Source: Sagittula sp048553715
Lineage (GTDB): Bacteria; Pseudomonadota; Alphaproteobacteria; Rhodobacterales; Rhodobacteraceae
DNA length: 64,000 nt
Assembly: GCF_048553715.1 (NCBI RefSeq)
Contig: NZ_JBLZNC010000007.1
Span: 124,001-188,000, forward strand
Direction of reading: 5' to 3'
Shown: positions 8,897 to 17,092 of the stretch, in pieces
How positions within the stretch are numbered: the first letter of the stretch is position 1
How the letters are laid out: the number at the start of each line of letters is the position of its first letter
Position numbers and translations under genes: made by a program
Notes under the pieces: generated by a model
Database searches by the model: none
Told to the model about the DNA's origin: nothing
The model's input: only the letters and a program-made list of their open reading frames with translations

Positions 8897-9564
8897 ATGG
8901 CAACGATCTCAAGCATGTATCCCAGACCGCGCGCTGTCTTGATCTTGATCCCGAAGGGGTCGAGCCGCTTGCGCAGTCGGGAGATATGCGGCTCCATCGC
9001 GCTTTCTTCGGCATCCGATCCGGTGCCGTAAACATGGGTGATCAGCTGCGCCTTGGAGACGATGCGCCCGCGCCGCTCCAGCAGGCATTCCAGCGTGGCG
9101 ATTTCTCTGCGCGGGATGTCCAATGGCTGATCGTTCTGCATCAGCTGGCGTGACGTCCGGTCGAACACAAGCGGCCCGATGGTATCGCGCGCGCTAAATT
9201 CGAGGTTCTTACGCCGCGCCATGGCCCGCAACCGCGCCTCGAGCTCGTCCATCTCGAAGGGTTTGGTCAGGTAGTCATCGGCACCGGCGTCCAGACCCGC
9301 CACCCGTTCGGCGGTCTCCGATCGCGCGGTCAACAAGATCACCGGTGTGCCGTCCCCCCTGCGGCGCAGCGCGCGCAAGACATCAATCCCGTCCATCCCC
9401 GGCAAATTCAGGTCCAGCACGACGATATCTGCGCCCTCTTGCGACAAAAAACGGTCCGCCTCGGCCCCGTTGTGCAGTAGGTCCACCGCATGCCCGCGGT
9501 CCCGCAGGCGAAAAGCGATTCCTTGGGCAAGGGCCTCATTATCTTCGATGACGGCAATGCGCAT
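8893..9564 (-). CDS. tctD: Response regulator, OmpR/TctD-like
   Basis: This 223-residue protein has a receiver domain with phospho-acceptor D51 (VLDLNLPGMDG), an acidic pocket near residues 7-8 and K101 in LTKPF. A winged-helix DNA-binding domain with the usual ISRLRKRLDP...ARGLGYML end follows. The ATG at 9564 gives the normal family length, and the extra upstream codons are not conserved-looking. It heads the regulator operon and is divergent from tctC, whose promoter region holds two inverted repeats that could be its binding sites. It most likely activates the tct operon when its partner kinase sees the substrate. Confidence 0.88.
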   Translation of the reverse strand: MRIAVIEDNEALAQGIAFRLRDRGHAVDLLHNGAEADRFLSQEGADIVVLDLNLPGMDGIDVLRALRRRGDGTPVILLTARSETAERVAGLDAGADDYLTKPFEMDELEARLRAMARRKNLEFSARDTIGPLVFDRTSRQLMQNDQPLDIPRREIATLECLLERRGRIVSKAQLITHVYGTGSDAEESAMEPHISRLRKRLDPFGIKIKTARGLGYMLEIVAI

Positions 9565-9610
9565 GGTTACTTCTTTGTCATAATGCGCAAGTTTCGCGCA
9601 AGGTTGGAAC

Positions 9611-9646
9611 GGCACAGTGCCGCTGTTGGAGGAGGGAATCATTCCC
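9611..9646. promoter_or_regulatory. Two inverted repeats in the tctD-tctC divergent promoter region
   Basis: The 148-base divergent region contains ggcac-a-gtgcc (9611-9621) and, 12 bases on, gggaat-c-attccc (9634-9646). Both are perfect inverted repeats with a one-base centre. They lie 67-102 bases before the tctC start codon, a position suited to activator binding. They are candidates for the TctD-like regulator or for a second factor. No binding data can be inferred from sequence alone. Confidence 0.4.
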
Positions 9647-9712
9647 TTGAGAAGATAATTTCAATGGTGCCGGAAAGTTTTCGGCGCCTGCAAGGTCTAC
9701 GGGAGGACACCA

Positions 9713-10789
9713 ATGACCATCAAGCAACTCGCAACCTCGGTTGCAGCAGCCACTCTGATCGCAGCCCCGGCACTGGCCGAGGTCGACATGTCCGGCAAGA
9801 CAATCGAATGGGTCATTCCCTTCTCGGAAACCGGCGGCTCGGCGAAATGGGCCAACTTTTTTGCGCCGCTTTTGTCCGAAGAGCTGCCCGGCAACCCCAC
9901 TGTTGTGGTGAAATTCATGCCGGGCGCCGGTTCCACCAAAGGCGCGAACTGGTTTCAGGAACAAGAGCACGAGGACGGCACCGTCCTGTTCGGCACCTCC
10001 GGGTCGACGCAATTCCCCTACCTGCTGGGCGATCCGCGCGTGCGTTACGAATACAGCGACTGGGTGCCGGTCATGGCATCGGGCACCGGCGGTGTGGCGT
10101 ATCTGAACGCCGAAGATGGTGCGAAATTCGACGGCACCGCCAACAATCTGCAAGACATCGATTTCATCTATGGCTCGCAGGGGGCAACGCGTCTGGATCT
10201 GGTGCCGCTGCTGGCATGGGAAATGCTGGGCATGAATGTCGAGCCGGTGTTCGGCATCAAGGGTCGCGGCGATGGGCGTCTGATGTTTGAACGCGGCGAA
10301 GCCACCATCGATTACCAGACCTCGTCTGGCTATCTGGGCGGCTCCACCGATCTGGTCGACGCGGGCAAAGCCGTTCCGATGATGACATGGGGCGCACTGG
10401 ACGCTGACGGCAACATCGTGCGCGACCCGACATTCCCGGACATCCCGACCTTCAAGGAAGTCTGCGAAGCGACCGACGGCTGCGAGACCTCGGGAGAGGC
10501 ATGGGACGCGTGGAAGGCCTTCTTTGTCGCAGGTTTCCCGGTTCAAAAGATCGCCTTCCTGCCCGCTGGCACACCTGACGACGTGCGCGACACCTATGCT
10601 GCTGCTTTTGACGCGGTGCGCAATCGCGACGATTTCGCCACCATCGCGGCCAAGCGTGTGGGCAAATATGACGTGTTCGTCGGTGAAGGCGCGCAAGCCG
10701 CGACCACCGCAGGCACGACCGTCTCGGACGAGGCGAAAGCTTTTGTGACCAACTGGTTGCAGGACGCCTACGGCGTTTCGCTGAACTAA
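9713..10789 (+). CDS. tctC: Tripartite tricarboxylate transporter substrate-binding protein (TctC family)
   Basis: This 358-residue periplasmic binding protein has a clear signal peptide (LATSVAAATLIAAPALA). It carries TctC-family features such as IEWVIPFSETGGSAKWA, the NPTVVVKFMPGAGSTKGAN segment and DIPTFKEVCEA, and it is slightly longer than the common 320-330 residues. It binds a carboxylic acid for the TctA/TctB permease. It opens a plus-strand operon controlled by the divergent two-component pair. A strong ribosome-binding site (gggagga) precedes the ATG. A GC hairpin follows before tctA. The neighbouring tcuA/tcuB and prpF-type genes suggest a tricarboxylate ligand. Confidence 0.9.
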   Translation: MTIKQLATSVAAATLIAAPALAEVDMSGKTIEWVIPFSETGGSAKWANFFAPLLSEELPGNPTVVVKFMPGAGSTKGANWFQEQEHEDGTVLFGTSGSTQFPYLLGDPRVRYEYSDWVPVMASGTGGVAYLNAEDGAKFDGTANNLQDIDFIYGSQGATRLDLVPLLAWEMLGMNVEPVFGIKGRGDGRLMFERGEATIDYQTSSGYLGGSTDLVDAGKAVPMMTWGALDADGNIVRDPTFPDIPTFKEVCEATDGCETSGEAWDAWKAFFVAGFPVQKIAFLPAGTPDDVRDTYAAAFDAVRNRDDFATIAAKRVGKYDVFVGEGAQAATTAGTTVSDEAKAFVTNWLQDAYGVSLN

Positions 10790-10801
10790 GCGGGCGCCCA
10801 T

Positions 10802-10829
10802 CGCCCCCGCGCGGTTTGCTGCGGGGGCG
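10802..10829 (+). other. Intercistronic GC hairpin after tctC
   Basis: Perfect nine-base arms, cgcccccgc (10802-10810) and gcgggggcg (10821-10829), enclose a ten-base loop in the 65-base gap between tctC and tctA. No T-run follows, so it likely protects the binding-protein message or reduces read-through instead of ending transcription fully. Confidence 0.55.
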
Positions 10830-10854
10830 CACTTACACTCCCTGAAATTCCTGA

Positions 10855-12900
10855 ATGAAAGCCGGTGCGATGGACCTTTTCGCCACCGCCCTGCCTGCGC
10901 TTGGCCAGGCATGGGCCATGATTTTGCAACCTGTTGTCCTTGGCTATCTTGTGCTGGGCGTTGTGATGGGCCTTGCGGTCGGTGTCTTCCCCGGCCTTGG
11001 CGGCATCGCGGGTCTGTCGCTGCTTTTGCCATTCATGTTCGGTATGGACCCGCTTTTGGGTTTGGCGCTTATGGTGGGGATGGTGGCCGTGGTGCCGACC
11101 TCTGACACCTTCGCCTCGGTCCTGATGGGCATCCCCGGCAGTTCCGCGTCACAGGCGACGGTGCTCGACGGCTTCCCCTTGGCCAAAAAGGGGCAGGCGG
11201 CGCGGGCGTTGTCGGCGGCCTTTACCTCGTCTTTGTTTGGCGGGCTGGTGGGGGCGGCCTTCCTGACCATGTTCATCGTGGTGGCGCGGCCCCTAGTGCT
11301 GGCCTTCGGCCTGCCGGAAATGTTGATGATCTCGATCCTCGGCCTGTCGATGGTGGCTGTGCTGGCTGGGCGCGTGGCGTTGAAAGGGCTCGCCGCCGCG
11401 GGGCTGGGCATGCTGATCGGCACGATTGGCGAGGCGGACGCGGGCGGCAGCCTGCGCATGGCCACTTACGACATCCCCTATCTGACGGACGGGCTGAAAC
11501 TGGTGATCGTGGGCCTTGGCATCTTTGCCGTGCCGGAAATCGTCAGCCTGCTGCGCCAAGACCGTGCCATCGCCAAGAACGCTGAACTGGGCGCTGGCTG
11601 GGGCGACGGTGTGCGTGACTGGGTGGCCAACAAATGGCTGTCCCTGCGCTGTTCGCTGATCGGTGTGGTGGTGGGTGTGATCCCCGGGCTTGGTGGCTCG
11701 GTCGTGGACTGGATCGCCTATGGCCACGCGGTGCAGACCACCAAGGACAAGTCGAACTTTGGCAAGGGCGAGATCCGCGGCGTCGTGGGCCCCGAAAGCT
11801 CGAACAATGCCAAGGAAGGCGGTGGGCTGGTGCCAACGCTGCTGTTCGGTATCCCGGGATCGGGGTCGATGGCCATCTTTATCGGGGCGATTGCCCTGCT
11901 GGGGTCGGGCGATATCGAAGTCGGCCCGTCCATGCTGCGCGACAATCTCGATATCACCTATTCCATCGTTTGGTTGCTGGCGCTGGCCAATGTGGTTGGC
12001 ACATTGCTGTGCATTGCGGCCTCTGGCGGGATCGCGCGCCTGACGACGATCCGGTTCACCTACCTCGCGCCGTTCTTGTTCATGCTGATCAGCTTTGCCG
12101 CGTTCCAGTCGGGCCAGAATTTCGAGGACATCCTTGCGCTGTTTGCCATCGGCCTGATCGGCATTTTCCTGCGCCGGTTTGACTGGTCGCGCCCCGCCTT
12201 CCTGATTGGCTTCGTGCTGTCCAACCCGGTGGAGAAATTCTCTAACCAAGCGTTTCAGATCGCCTCCTTCCGGTTCCGTAAGTCGTTCGAGGACGGCATG
12301 GACTACCTGTTCTCGCCCATCGTGATCGTGTTGTTGATCATCACGGTGCTGTCGGTGGTTCTGGGTCTGCGTCAGGCGAAATCCATCATGGCCGAGGGCG
12401 ACGTCCAGTCCGGGTCGAAGCGCGCGCCGCTGGTGTTTTTGCTGGTCATCATGGCCTATGTCGTGGCCGCGCTGATCAACGCCAACATGATCCCCGACTA
12501 CAATATGACGGACAAGATCGTGCCGCTGGTCATCGGGGGCATCACGCTGGCCGCTTTGTTGATCCTGCTGGTGCAGATGATCCTGCGCCCCGAGACCGAC
12601 ACCGTCTTTGCCGACAAGGAACGCGCAGGCGAGGACGCAGATGCGCCCTATGGCCTGTGGGGCACCCTCGCGTGGTTCGCGGGCCTCATCCTTGCGACGT
12701 ATTTCGTGGGTTTCATCCTCGCACTGCTCGGCTTCTTGATCGCCTTCCTGCGGGTGCGCGCACAGGCCCCGTGGCCCAAGACGCTGATCCTGACTGCCGC
12801 AGGCATCGCGCTGATGTGTGTGATGGCCGGATCGCTGAATCGCGATTTCCCGCCGGGGCTGCTGCAGGACGCGGTCGATATGCCCTGGCCGCTGAAATAA
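10855..12900 (+). CDS. tctA: TctA-TctB fusion permease of a tripartite tricarboxylate transporter
   Basis: This 681-residue protein is about 180 residues longer than TctA alone. The first 500 residues are TctA, with the paired motifs VGVFPGLGGIAG and VGVIPGLGGSVVDW and the conserved GIPGS turns (LMGIPGSSASQ, LFGIPGSGSM). The last 170 residues add a charged linker and about four membrane spans that match the size and topology of the small subunit TctB. No separate tctB occurs nearby, so the two subunits are probably fused. The ATG at 10855 is the longest start. ATG 10870 is an equally possible start, and neither has a strong ribosome-binding site. Confidence 0.88.
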   Translation: MKAGAMDLFATALPALGQAWAMILQPVVLGYLVLGVVMGLAVGVFPGLGGIAGLSLLLPFMFGMDPLLGLALMVGMVAVVPTSDTFASVLMGIPGSSASQATVLDGFPLAKKGQAARALSAAFTSSLFGGLVGAAFLTMFIVVARPLVLAFGLPEMLMISILGLSMVAVLAGRVALKGLAAAGLGMLIGTIGEADAGGSLRMATYDIPYLTDGLKLVIVGLGIFAVPEIVSLLRQDRAIAKNAELGAGWGDGVRDWVANKWLSLRCSLIGVVVGVIPGLGGSVVDWIAYGHAVQTTKDKSNFGKGEIRGVVGPESSNNAKEGGGLVPTLLFGIPGSGSMAIFIGAIALLGSGDIEVGPSMLRDNLDITYSIVWLLALANVVGTLLCIAASGGIARLTTIRFTYLAPFLFMLISFAAFQSGQNFEDILALFAIGLIGIFLRRFDWSRPAFLIGFVLSNPVEKFSNQAFQIASFRFRKSFEDGMDYLFSPIVIVLLIITVLSVVLGLRQAKSIMAEGDVQSGSKRAPLVFLLVIMAYVVAALINANMIPDYNMTDKIVPLVIGGITLAALLILLVQMILRPETDTVFADKERAGEDADAPYGLWGTLAWFAGLILATYFVGFILALLGFLIAFLRVRAQAPWPKTLILTAAGIALMCVMAGSLNRDFPPGLLQDAVDMPWPLK

Positions 12901-12918
12901 TCCAACGGAGCGAATGAC

Positions 12919-14007
12919 ATGACACAGACAGGCATTCCCTATGTCTTCATGCGTGGTGGGACGTCCCGTGGGCCGTATTTCAACCGCGCCGACCTTCCCG
13001 AAGACCTCGACACGCTGGCCGAGGTGCTGCTGGCGGTTGTGGGATCGGGGCACAAGATCAACATAGATGGCATCGGCGGCGGCGTGGCGGTCACCACCAA
13101 GGTGGCTATGCTGTCGCCATCGGACGACGACTGGGCCGATGTGGACTACTTCTTTGCCCAAGTGTCGGTGGAGGATCGCTTGGTGGATTTCAAACCCACC
13201 TGCGGCAACATCCTGTCGGGCGTGGGCCCTGCGGCGATCGAAATGGGTCTTGTGACCCCCACAGGTGAGGAAACCGAGGTCAAGATCCGGTCGGTCAACA
13301 CCGGCGCACAGGTTCTGGCGCGGGTCCAGACCCCGAATGGTAAAATGCGCTATGACGGAGATGCGGCGATCGCCGGTGTTCCCGGAACGGCGGCACCGAT
13401 TGCGCTGAACTTCATGGGGGTTGTGGGATCGTCGACGGGCGCGTTCCTGCCCACCGGCAATCTGCGCGACACCTTCGACGGGATCGAGGTCACCTGCATG
13501 GACGTGGCCATGCCAATGGTGATCGCACGCGCGTCGGACTTTGGCCTGACAGGCTATGAGAGCGTCGAGACGCTGAACGCGAACACGGACCTTTTTGCCC
13601 GGATGGAGGCGATCCGCCTGCAGGCGGGCGCGGCCATGGGAATGGGGGATGTGACCAAATCCGTGACGCCGAAATTCGGCCTGCTGGCCCCGCCCAAGGA
13701 CGGCGGCACGATCTGTACCCGGTATTTCATGCCGTGGACCACGCACCCGTCGATGGCTGTGACGGGGTCGCAGTGTCTCGCTTCCTGCGCGCTGACACCG
13801 GGTACCGTGGCGGACGGTCTGCTTGATCGTCCAGATACCAGCCCAGCCAACGTGGTTCTGGAACACGCCTCCGGCACAATCGAGGTGCTGGTGGATTTCG
13901 AGATGAACAACAGTTTCTCGCTGAACTCCGCCGGTCTGCTGCGCACAGCGCGCAAATTGGCCGATGGAATGGTCTATGTGCCAGGCAGCGTGTGGAAGGG
14001 GCACTGA
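12919..14007 (+). CDS. PrpF/GalD-family isomerase (methylaconitate- or oxalomesaconate-type)
   Basis: This 362-residue protein opens with the family signature IPYVFMRGGTSRGPYF. It has the two-domain diaminopimelate-epimerase-like fold features, including CGNILSGVGPAAIE in the first half. PrpF isomerises 2-methylaconitate and GalD tautomerises 4-oxalomesaconate, and all members shift a double bond in an unsaturated tricarboxylate. In this operon, behind a tricarboxylate importer and near tcuA/tcuB, it may convert an aconitate-like product into a form that the citric acid cycle can use. A GGAG site precedes the start. The exact substrate is open. Confidence 0.82.
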   Translation: MTQTGIPYVFMRGGTSRGPYFNRADLPEDLDTLAEVLLAVVGSGHKINIDGIGGGVAVTTKVAMLSPSDDDWADVDYFFAQVSVEDRLVDFKPTCGNILSGVGPAAIEMGLVTPTGEETEVKIRSVNTGAQVLARVQTPNGKMRYDGDAAIAGVPGTAAPIALNFMGVVGSSTGAFLPTGNLRDTFDGIEVTCMDVAMPMVIARASDFGLTGYESVETLNANTDLFARMEAIRLQAGAAMGMGDVTKSVTPKFGLLAPPKDGGTICTRYFMPWTTHPSMAVTGSQCLASCALTPGTVADGLLDRPDTSPANVVLEHASGTIEVLVDFEMNNSFSLNSAGLLRTARKLADGMVYVPGSVWKGH

Positions 14008-14008
14008 C

Positions 14009-14824
14009 ATGCCGATGATGAACCTTTTGGTGGCGTTCAACGGATCTGACGGCGCGGTGGCCGCATTGCGCTATGCGGCAGCGCTTGCACGTCGGTTCGA
14101 CGCCCATGTCACGGCGATGCTCGCCCACACCGGCCACGAAGTCATCGACCGCCGCTCACGCTGGATCCCGCAAGAGGCCCGCAGCCTGCTGGAGGCGGCG
14201 AATGCCGATATCATCCAAGAGATCGCTGACCGGTTCGAGGCAGAGCGCGCAGCACTTGGGCTGGCCAATGCCCTTCAGTTGAAGGAAGTGACCGGACGCG
14301 TTGACAATGTTTTGTCACAGGCGGCGCGGCACTACGATATGCTGATTGTTGGCAGTCGGGCAGACACCGATGACGAGCACGTCACCTTGCATCCCGACCG
14401 CATTGCCTTGATGTCGGGACGGCCCGTTGTGGTCGTTCCTGCGGGATATGATGCCGGTGCCGATCACAGCCACGCCGCGCTGGTCTGGGACGGCGGACGC
14501 GCCGCCGCGCGGGCGTTGTCGGACAGCCTCCGGCTTCTCGAAGATGAGGGCCGTGTGAGCGTTCTGACCGTCGGCCCCCGCAGCGACTGGCCGGTGGATG
14601 ACCTGCTGACGCATCTTGACCGTCACGGGGTCGCGGCCGTGCATGAAGACTGGCCCGACACCCATCCCGTCGCAGAGACCCTGCTGACGTGGTGCGGCAA
14701 ACATGACCCCTCTCTTTTGGTGCTTGGCGCCTATGAGCATTCCAAATTCCGCGAGGATTTCTTTGGCGGGGTCACCTCGGACATTCTGACCCATAGCAAA
14801 ATCCCCGTTCTTCTTTCGCACTGA
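14009..14824 (+). CDS. Universal stress protein family protein (tandem UspA-like)
   Basis: This 271-residue protein has an N-terminal UspA-type strand and helix (MMNLLVAFNGSDGAVAALRYAAALA) and a second, more divergent Usp-like half ending in LLVLGAYEHSKFREDFFGGVT...SKIPVLLSH. The nucleotide-binding glycines of ATP-binding Usps are only partly recognisable. Start 14009 lies two bases after the previous stop, and the preceding aaggggcactgac serves as ribosome-binding site. Usp genes often accompany TTT and TRAP transporter operons and may tune transport to energy state, but the role here is unknown. Confidence 0.78.
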   Translation: MPMMNLLVAFNGSDGAVAALRYAAALARRFDAHVTAMLAHTGHEVIDRRSRWIPQEARSLLEAANADIIQEIADRFEAERAALGLANALQLKEVTGRVDNVLSQAARHYDMLIVGSRADTDDEHVTLHPDRIALMSGRPVVVVPAGYDAGADHSHAALVWDGGRAAARALSDSLRLLEDEGRVSVLTVGPRSDWPVDDLLTHLDRHGVAAVHEDWPDTHPVAETLLTWCGKHDPSLLVLGAYEHSKFREDFFGGVTSDILTHSKIPVLLSH

Positions 14825-14841
14825 CCCTGATTGGACACGCC

Positions 14842-15003
14842 ATGACCGATTACGAAAAACTCAGCAATGCGCGCCGTGACCTCGAAGCGATCCGCGCCGA
14901 TCTGTGCGCGCGCATGGACAAAACCGAAAGCCCGTCGGGCGATCTGAGCGTGCTGCACGAGCGTGTCAGCCGCGCGATCAAAGCGCTCGCGGGTCAGGGC
15001 TGA
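14842..15003 (+). CDS. Small hypothetical protein, 53 residues
   Basis: A short open frame begins with MTDYEKLSNARRDLEAI and ends with HERVSRAIKALAGQG. It is soluble, mostly helical and charged, with no signal or membrane segment. It lies 17 bases after the Usp gene and 9 bases before the dehydrogenase gene, on the same strand, filling the gap. Its codon choice matches the neighbours, with G or C preferred in third positions. The ribosome-binding site is weak. I do not recognise a family. Confidence 0.6.
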   Translation: MTDYEKLSNARRDLEAIRADLCARMDKTESPSGDLSVLHERVSRAIKALAGQG

Positions 15004-15012
15004 GGGGGACGC

Positions 15013-15987
15013 ATGAAAATCCATATCCTTGACGACTGGTTCGACACCCTGCGGGGGCTTCCCTGTTTCGACCTGCTCAGCGGCCATGACGTCACCGTCT
15101 GGACCGATCATGAACCCGATCCGGTCAAACTGGCCGGTCGTGTCAAAGACGCGGACTGTGTCGTTTTGTTCCGCGAACGCACAAAGGTCACGCGCGCGCT
15201 GCTGGATCATCTCCCGAACCTGCGGCTGATTTCGCAGCGCGGGGCTTATCCCCATGTGGATGTGGAGGCCTGTACCAACGCGGGCGTTCTGCTGTGCTCG
15301 AACAAGGGCGCGGATGGCGCGAATTATGCCGCAGCAGAGCTTACCTTTGCGCTGATCCTGTCTGCGATGCGACAGCTTCCGCAGCAGATGGCCAGCGCCA
15401 AAGCGGGCGGCTGGCAGATGGGGGTGGGGCGTACCTTACGCGGGCGGCGTCTGGGCCTGTATGGCTACGGGCGGATCGGTCGCGCGGTGGCGGACTATGC
15501 GCGTGCCTTCGGCATGGATGTGGTCTGGTGGGCGTCCGAGGAGGGCCGCGCCCGTGCAACCGCCGATGGCCAAGAGGTGGCGCCAAGCCGCGCGGCGTTT
15601 TTCGCGGACAGCGATGTGGTCTCGCTCCATTTGCGGCTGAACGCGCAAACGCGTGGCATCGTCACCGCCGAGGATCTGGCCCACATGGGGCCGAAATCCG
15701 TGCTGGTGAACACATCCCGCGCGGGGCTGATCGCGCCCGGTGCGTTGCTGGATGGGCTGAATGCCGGTCGCCCCGGTGTCGCCGCCGTGGATGTCTTCGA
15801 CAGCGAACCCTTGCGCGATGCGGCGGACCCGCTGCTGGCACATCCCAATCTGATCGCCACGCCGCACATCGGTTTCGTGACCGAAGACGAGTTCGACAAA
15901 CAATTTGCCGACATTTTTGAACAGGTGAAGGCTTATGCGGATGGCGCGCCGATCCACATGATCAACCCGTCCGTCTACGTGCCATAA
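15013..15987 (+). CDS. D-isomer-specific 2-hydroxyacid dehydrogenase
   Basis: This 324-residue NAD(H)-dependent enzyme has a flavodoxin-like catalytic domain split around a Rossmann domain (LYGYGRIGRAVADYA, residues about 150-165). The catalytic set is visible: arginine in VNTSRAGLI, glutamate in DVFDSEPL and histidine in IATPHIGF. Such enzymes interconvert 2-keto acids and D-2-hydroxy acids. A strong gggggac site precedes the ATG. It is the last gene of the tct operon and its 3' end overlaps the convergent AbrB-family gene by 26 bases. The substrate is probably a product of the acid taken up by the operon, which is inference. Confidence 0.88.
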   Translation: MKIHILDDWFDTLRGLPCFDLLSGHDVTVWTDHEPDPVKLAGRVKDADCVVLFRERTKVTRALLDHLPNLRLISQRGAYPHVDVEACTNAGVLLCSNKGADGANYAAAELTFALILSAMRQLPQQMASAKAGGWQMGVGRTLRGRRLGLYGYGRIGRAVADYARAFGMDVVWWASEEGRARATADGQEVAPSRAAFFADSDVVSLHLRLNAQTRGIVTAEDLAHMGPKSVLVNTSRAGLIAPGALLDGLNAGRPGVAAVDVFDSEPLRDAADPLLAHPNLIATPHIGFVTEDEFDKQFADIFEQVKAYADGAPIHMINPSVYVP

Positions 15988-17014
15988 GACGTGCCACCAC
16001 CGGCGCGCCGACGATCACGATCACGATGCGCGTCAGGTGGTGGGTGATGACAAAACCCAAATCCGCCCCCGTTACGATGGCCAGAACCGTCATCTCTGCC
16101 TGTCCACCGGGGGCGAAGGCCAGAAACGTAGGGACCGGTGCGCCCAGCCCCAAGGCGGTGACCAGCGCGGTAAAGCCCGCCGCCAACGCGGCCAAAACCA
16201 CAACATAGGCGATACCCGCTGCCACCACGCGGGTCAGCTCGGCCCATGTGACGCCGAGAAAATGGATACCGATGCCGCATCCGATCAGGAACTGCGCCGC
16301 AAGGATCGCCTCGGCCGGGGGGCGAAAGTGGATGATCCCGCTGAGCGACAAAACAGCCGTGACGATCATCGGACCAAGGATCGAGGCGCCGAACAGACCC
16401 AGACGCGCGCCCCCCTTCCACCCGATCAGCGCCGCCGCGGCCATGATCGCCAGCTCATGCACCGGCAGGTCGGATACGGGCGCACCAATGGGGTTGGTCA
16501 GCGCCGCGCCGTAGACGTGGGACAAAAAGAACGGGGCCAGCGTGACAATGATCAGAACCCGCGTGGCATGTACCAGCGACAAGGCGCGCGGGTTGCCGCC
16601 TGCTTCGGTGCCGAAAATCACCATGTCCTGCAACCCACCGGGCATCGCCGCATAATAGGCCGTCGGCGCGTCAAAGCCCCAGATTCTGCGAAAGAACGGG
16701 ACACCCACAACGGCGATGAGCGCTATGAACACAGGGATCAGGGCCACGGACAGCGCCATGCGCGGCAGCTGGGCGATGACCTCTGGCGTGATAGAGGCCC
16801 CCACCGCCACGCCCAGAATCGTGCGCGCCGCCACGGAGACCTCGCCAAAGCCCTTCATCGGCAGATGCGCCAACGCTCCGATCAGGCAGAACGCCATCGG
16901 CCCGAACAGGAAGGGCAGCGGCAGATCAAGCCACCAGAACAACGCGGTGCCTACGCCGGCCAGTGCCAGCGTGGTTCCGCGTGCCTTCAGATGCGAGGGG
17001 TGCATAGGGCTCAT
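15962..17014 (-). CDS. AbrB-family membrane transporter (PF05145)
   Basis: This 350-residue, very hydrophobic protein has about ten membrane spans in two repeated halves. Each half ends in a glycine-rich AMPGGLQDMV or AFAPGGQAEMTV motif typical of the AbrB/ammonia-monooxygenase-like family. ATG 17014 is chosen because an AGGAGG site lies seven bases upstream. Members are poorly understood and are often annotated as putative ammonia monooxygenase or AbrB regulator, neither of which fits a membrane permease. It is divergent from a GntR gene and sits inside a tricarboxylate locus, so a role in acid export or import is plausible but unproven. Confidence 0.82.
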   Translation of the reverse strand: MSPMHPSHLKARGTTLALAGVGTALFWWLDLPLPFLFGPMAFCLIGALAHLPMKGFGEVSVAARTILGVAVGASITPEVIAQLPRMALSVALIPVFIALIAVVGVPFFRRIWGFDAPTAYYAAMPGGLQDMVIFGTEAGGNPRALSLVHATRVLIIVTLAPFFLSHVYGAALTNPIGAPVSDLPVHELAIMAAAALIGWKGGARLGLFGASILGPMIVTAVLSLSGIIHFRPPAEAILAAQFLIGCGIGIHFLGVTWAELTRVVAAGIAYVVVLAALAAGFTALVTALGLGAPVPTFLAFAPGGQAEMTVLAIVTGADLGFVITHHLTRIVIVIVGAPVVARLMARRRTG

Positions 17015-17052
17015 TTTGACCTCCTGAGTGGCTTGACCCCTGTGTGCATACG

Positions 17053-17074
17053 CTTGTATCCAATTGCATACAAG
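17053..17074. promoter_or_regulatory. Inverted-repeat operator between the AbrB-family gene and its GntR regulator
   Basis: Perfect seven-base arms, cttgtat (17053-17059) and atacaag (17068-17074), flank eight bases in the 78-base divergent region. The half-site TTGTAT/ATACAA is typical for GntR/FCD regulators, and a related gcatac lies just upstream. The site is 19 bases before the regulator start and about 40 before the transporter start, so it could repress both promoters. Confidence 0.55.
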
Positions 17075-17092
17075 ATGATTCCGGGAGGTCCC

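Noticed and set aside
11293..14040. A 915-codon open frame on the minus strand
   Set aside because: It is antisense to the clear tctA-tctB and PrpF-family genes. The translation is rich in His, Arg, Gln and Gly with no domain likeness, a common shadow in GC-rich DNA.
16037..17092. A long in-frame N-terminal extension of the second GntR regulator
   Set aside because: It runs antisense through the AbrB-family gene and has low-complexity basic composition. ATG 17093 with a ribosome-binding site gives the normal regulator length.
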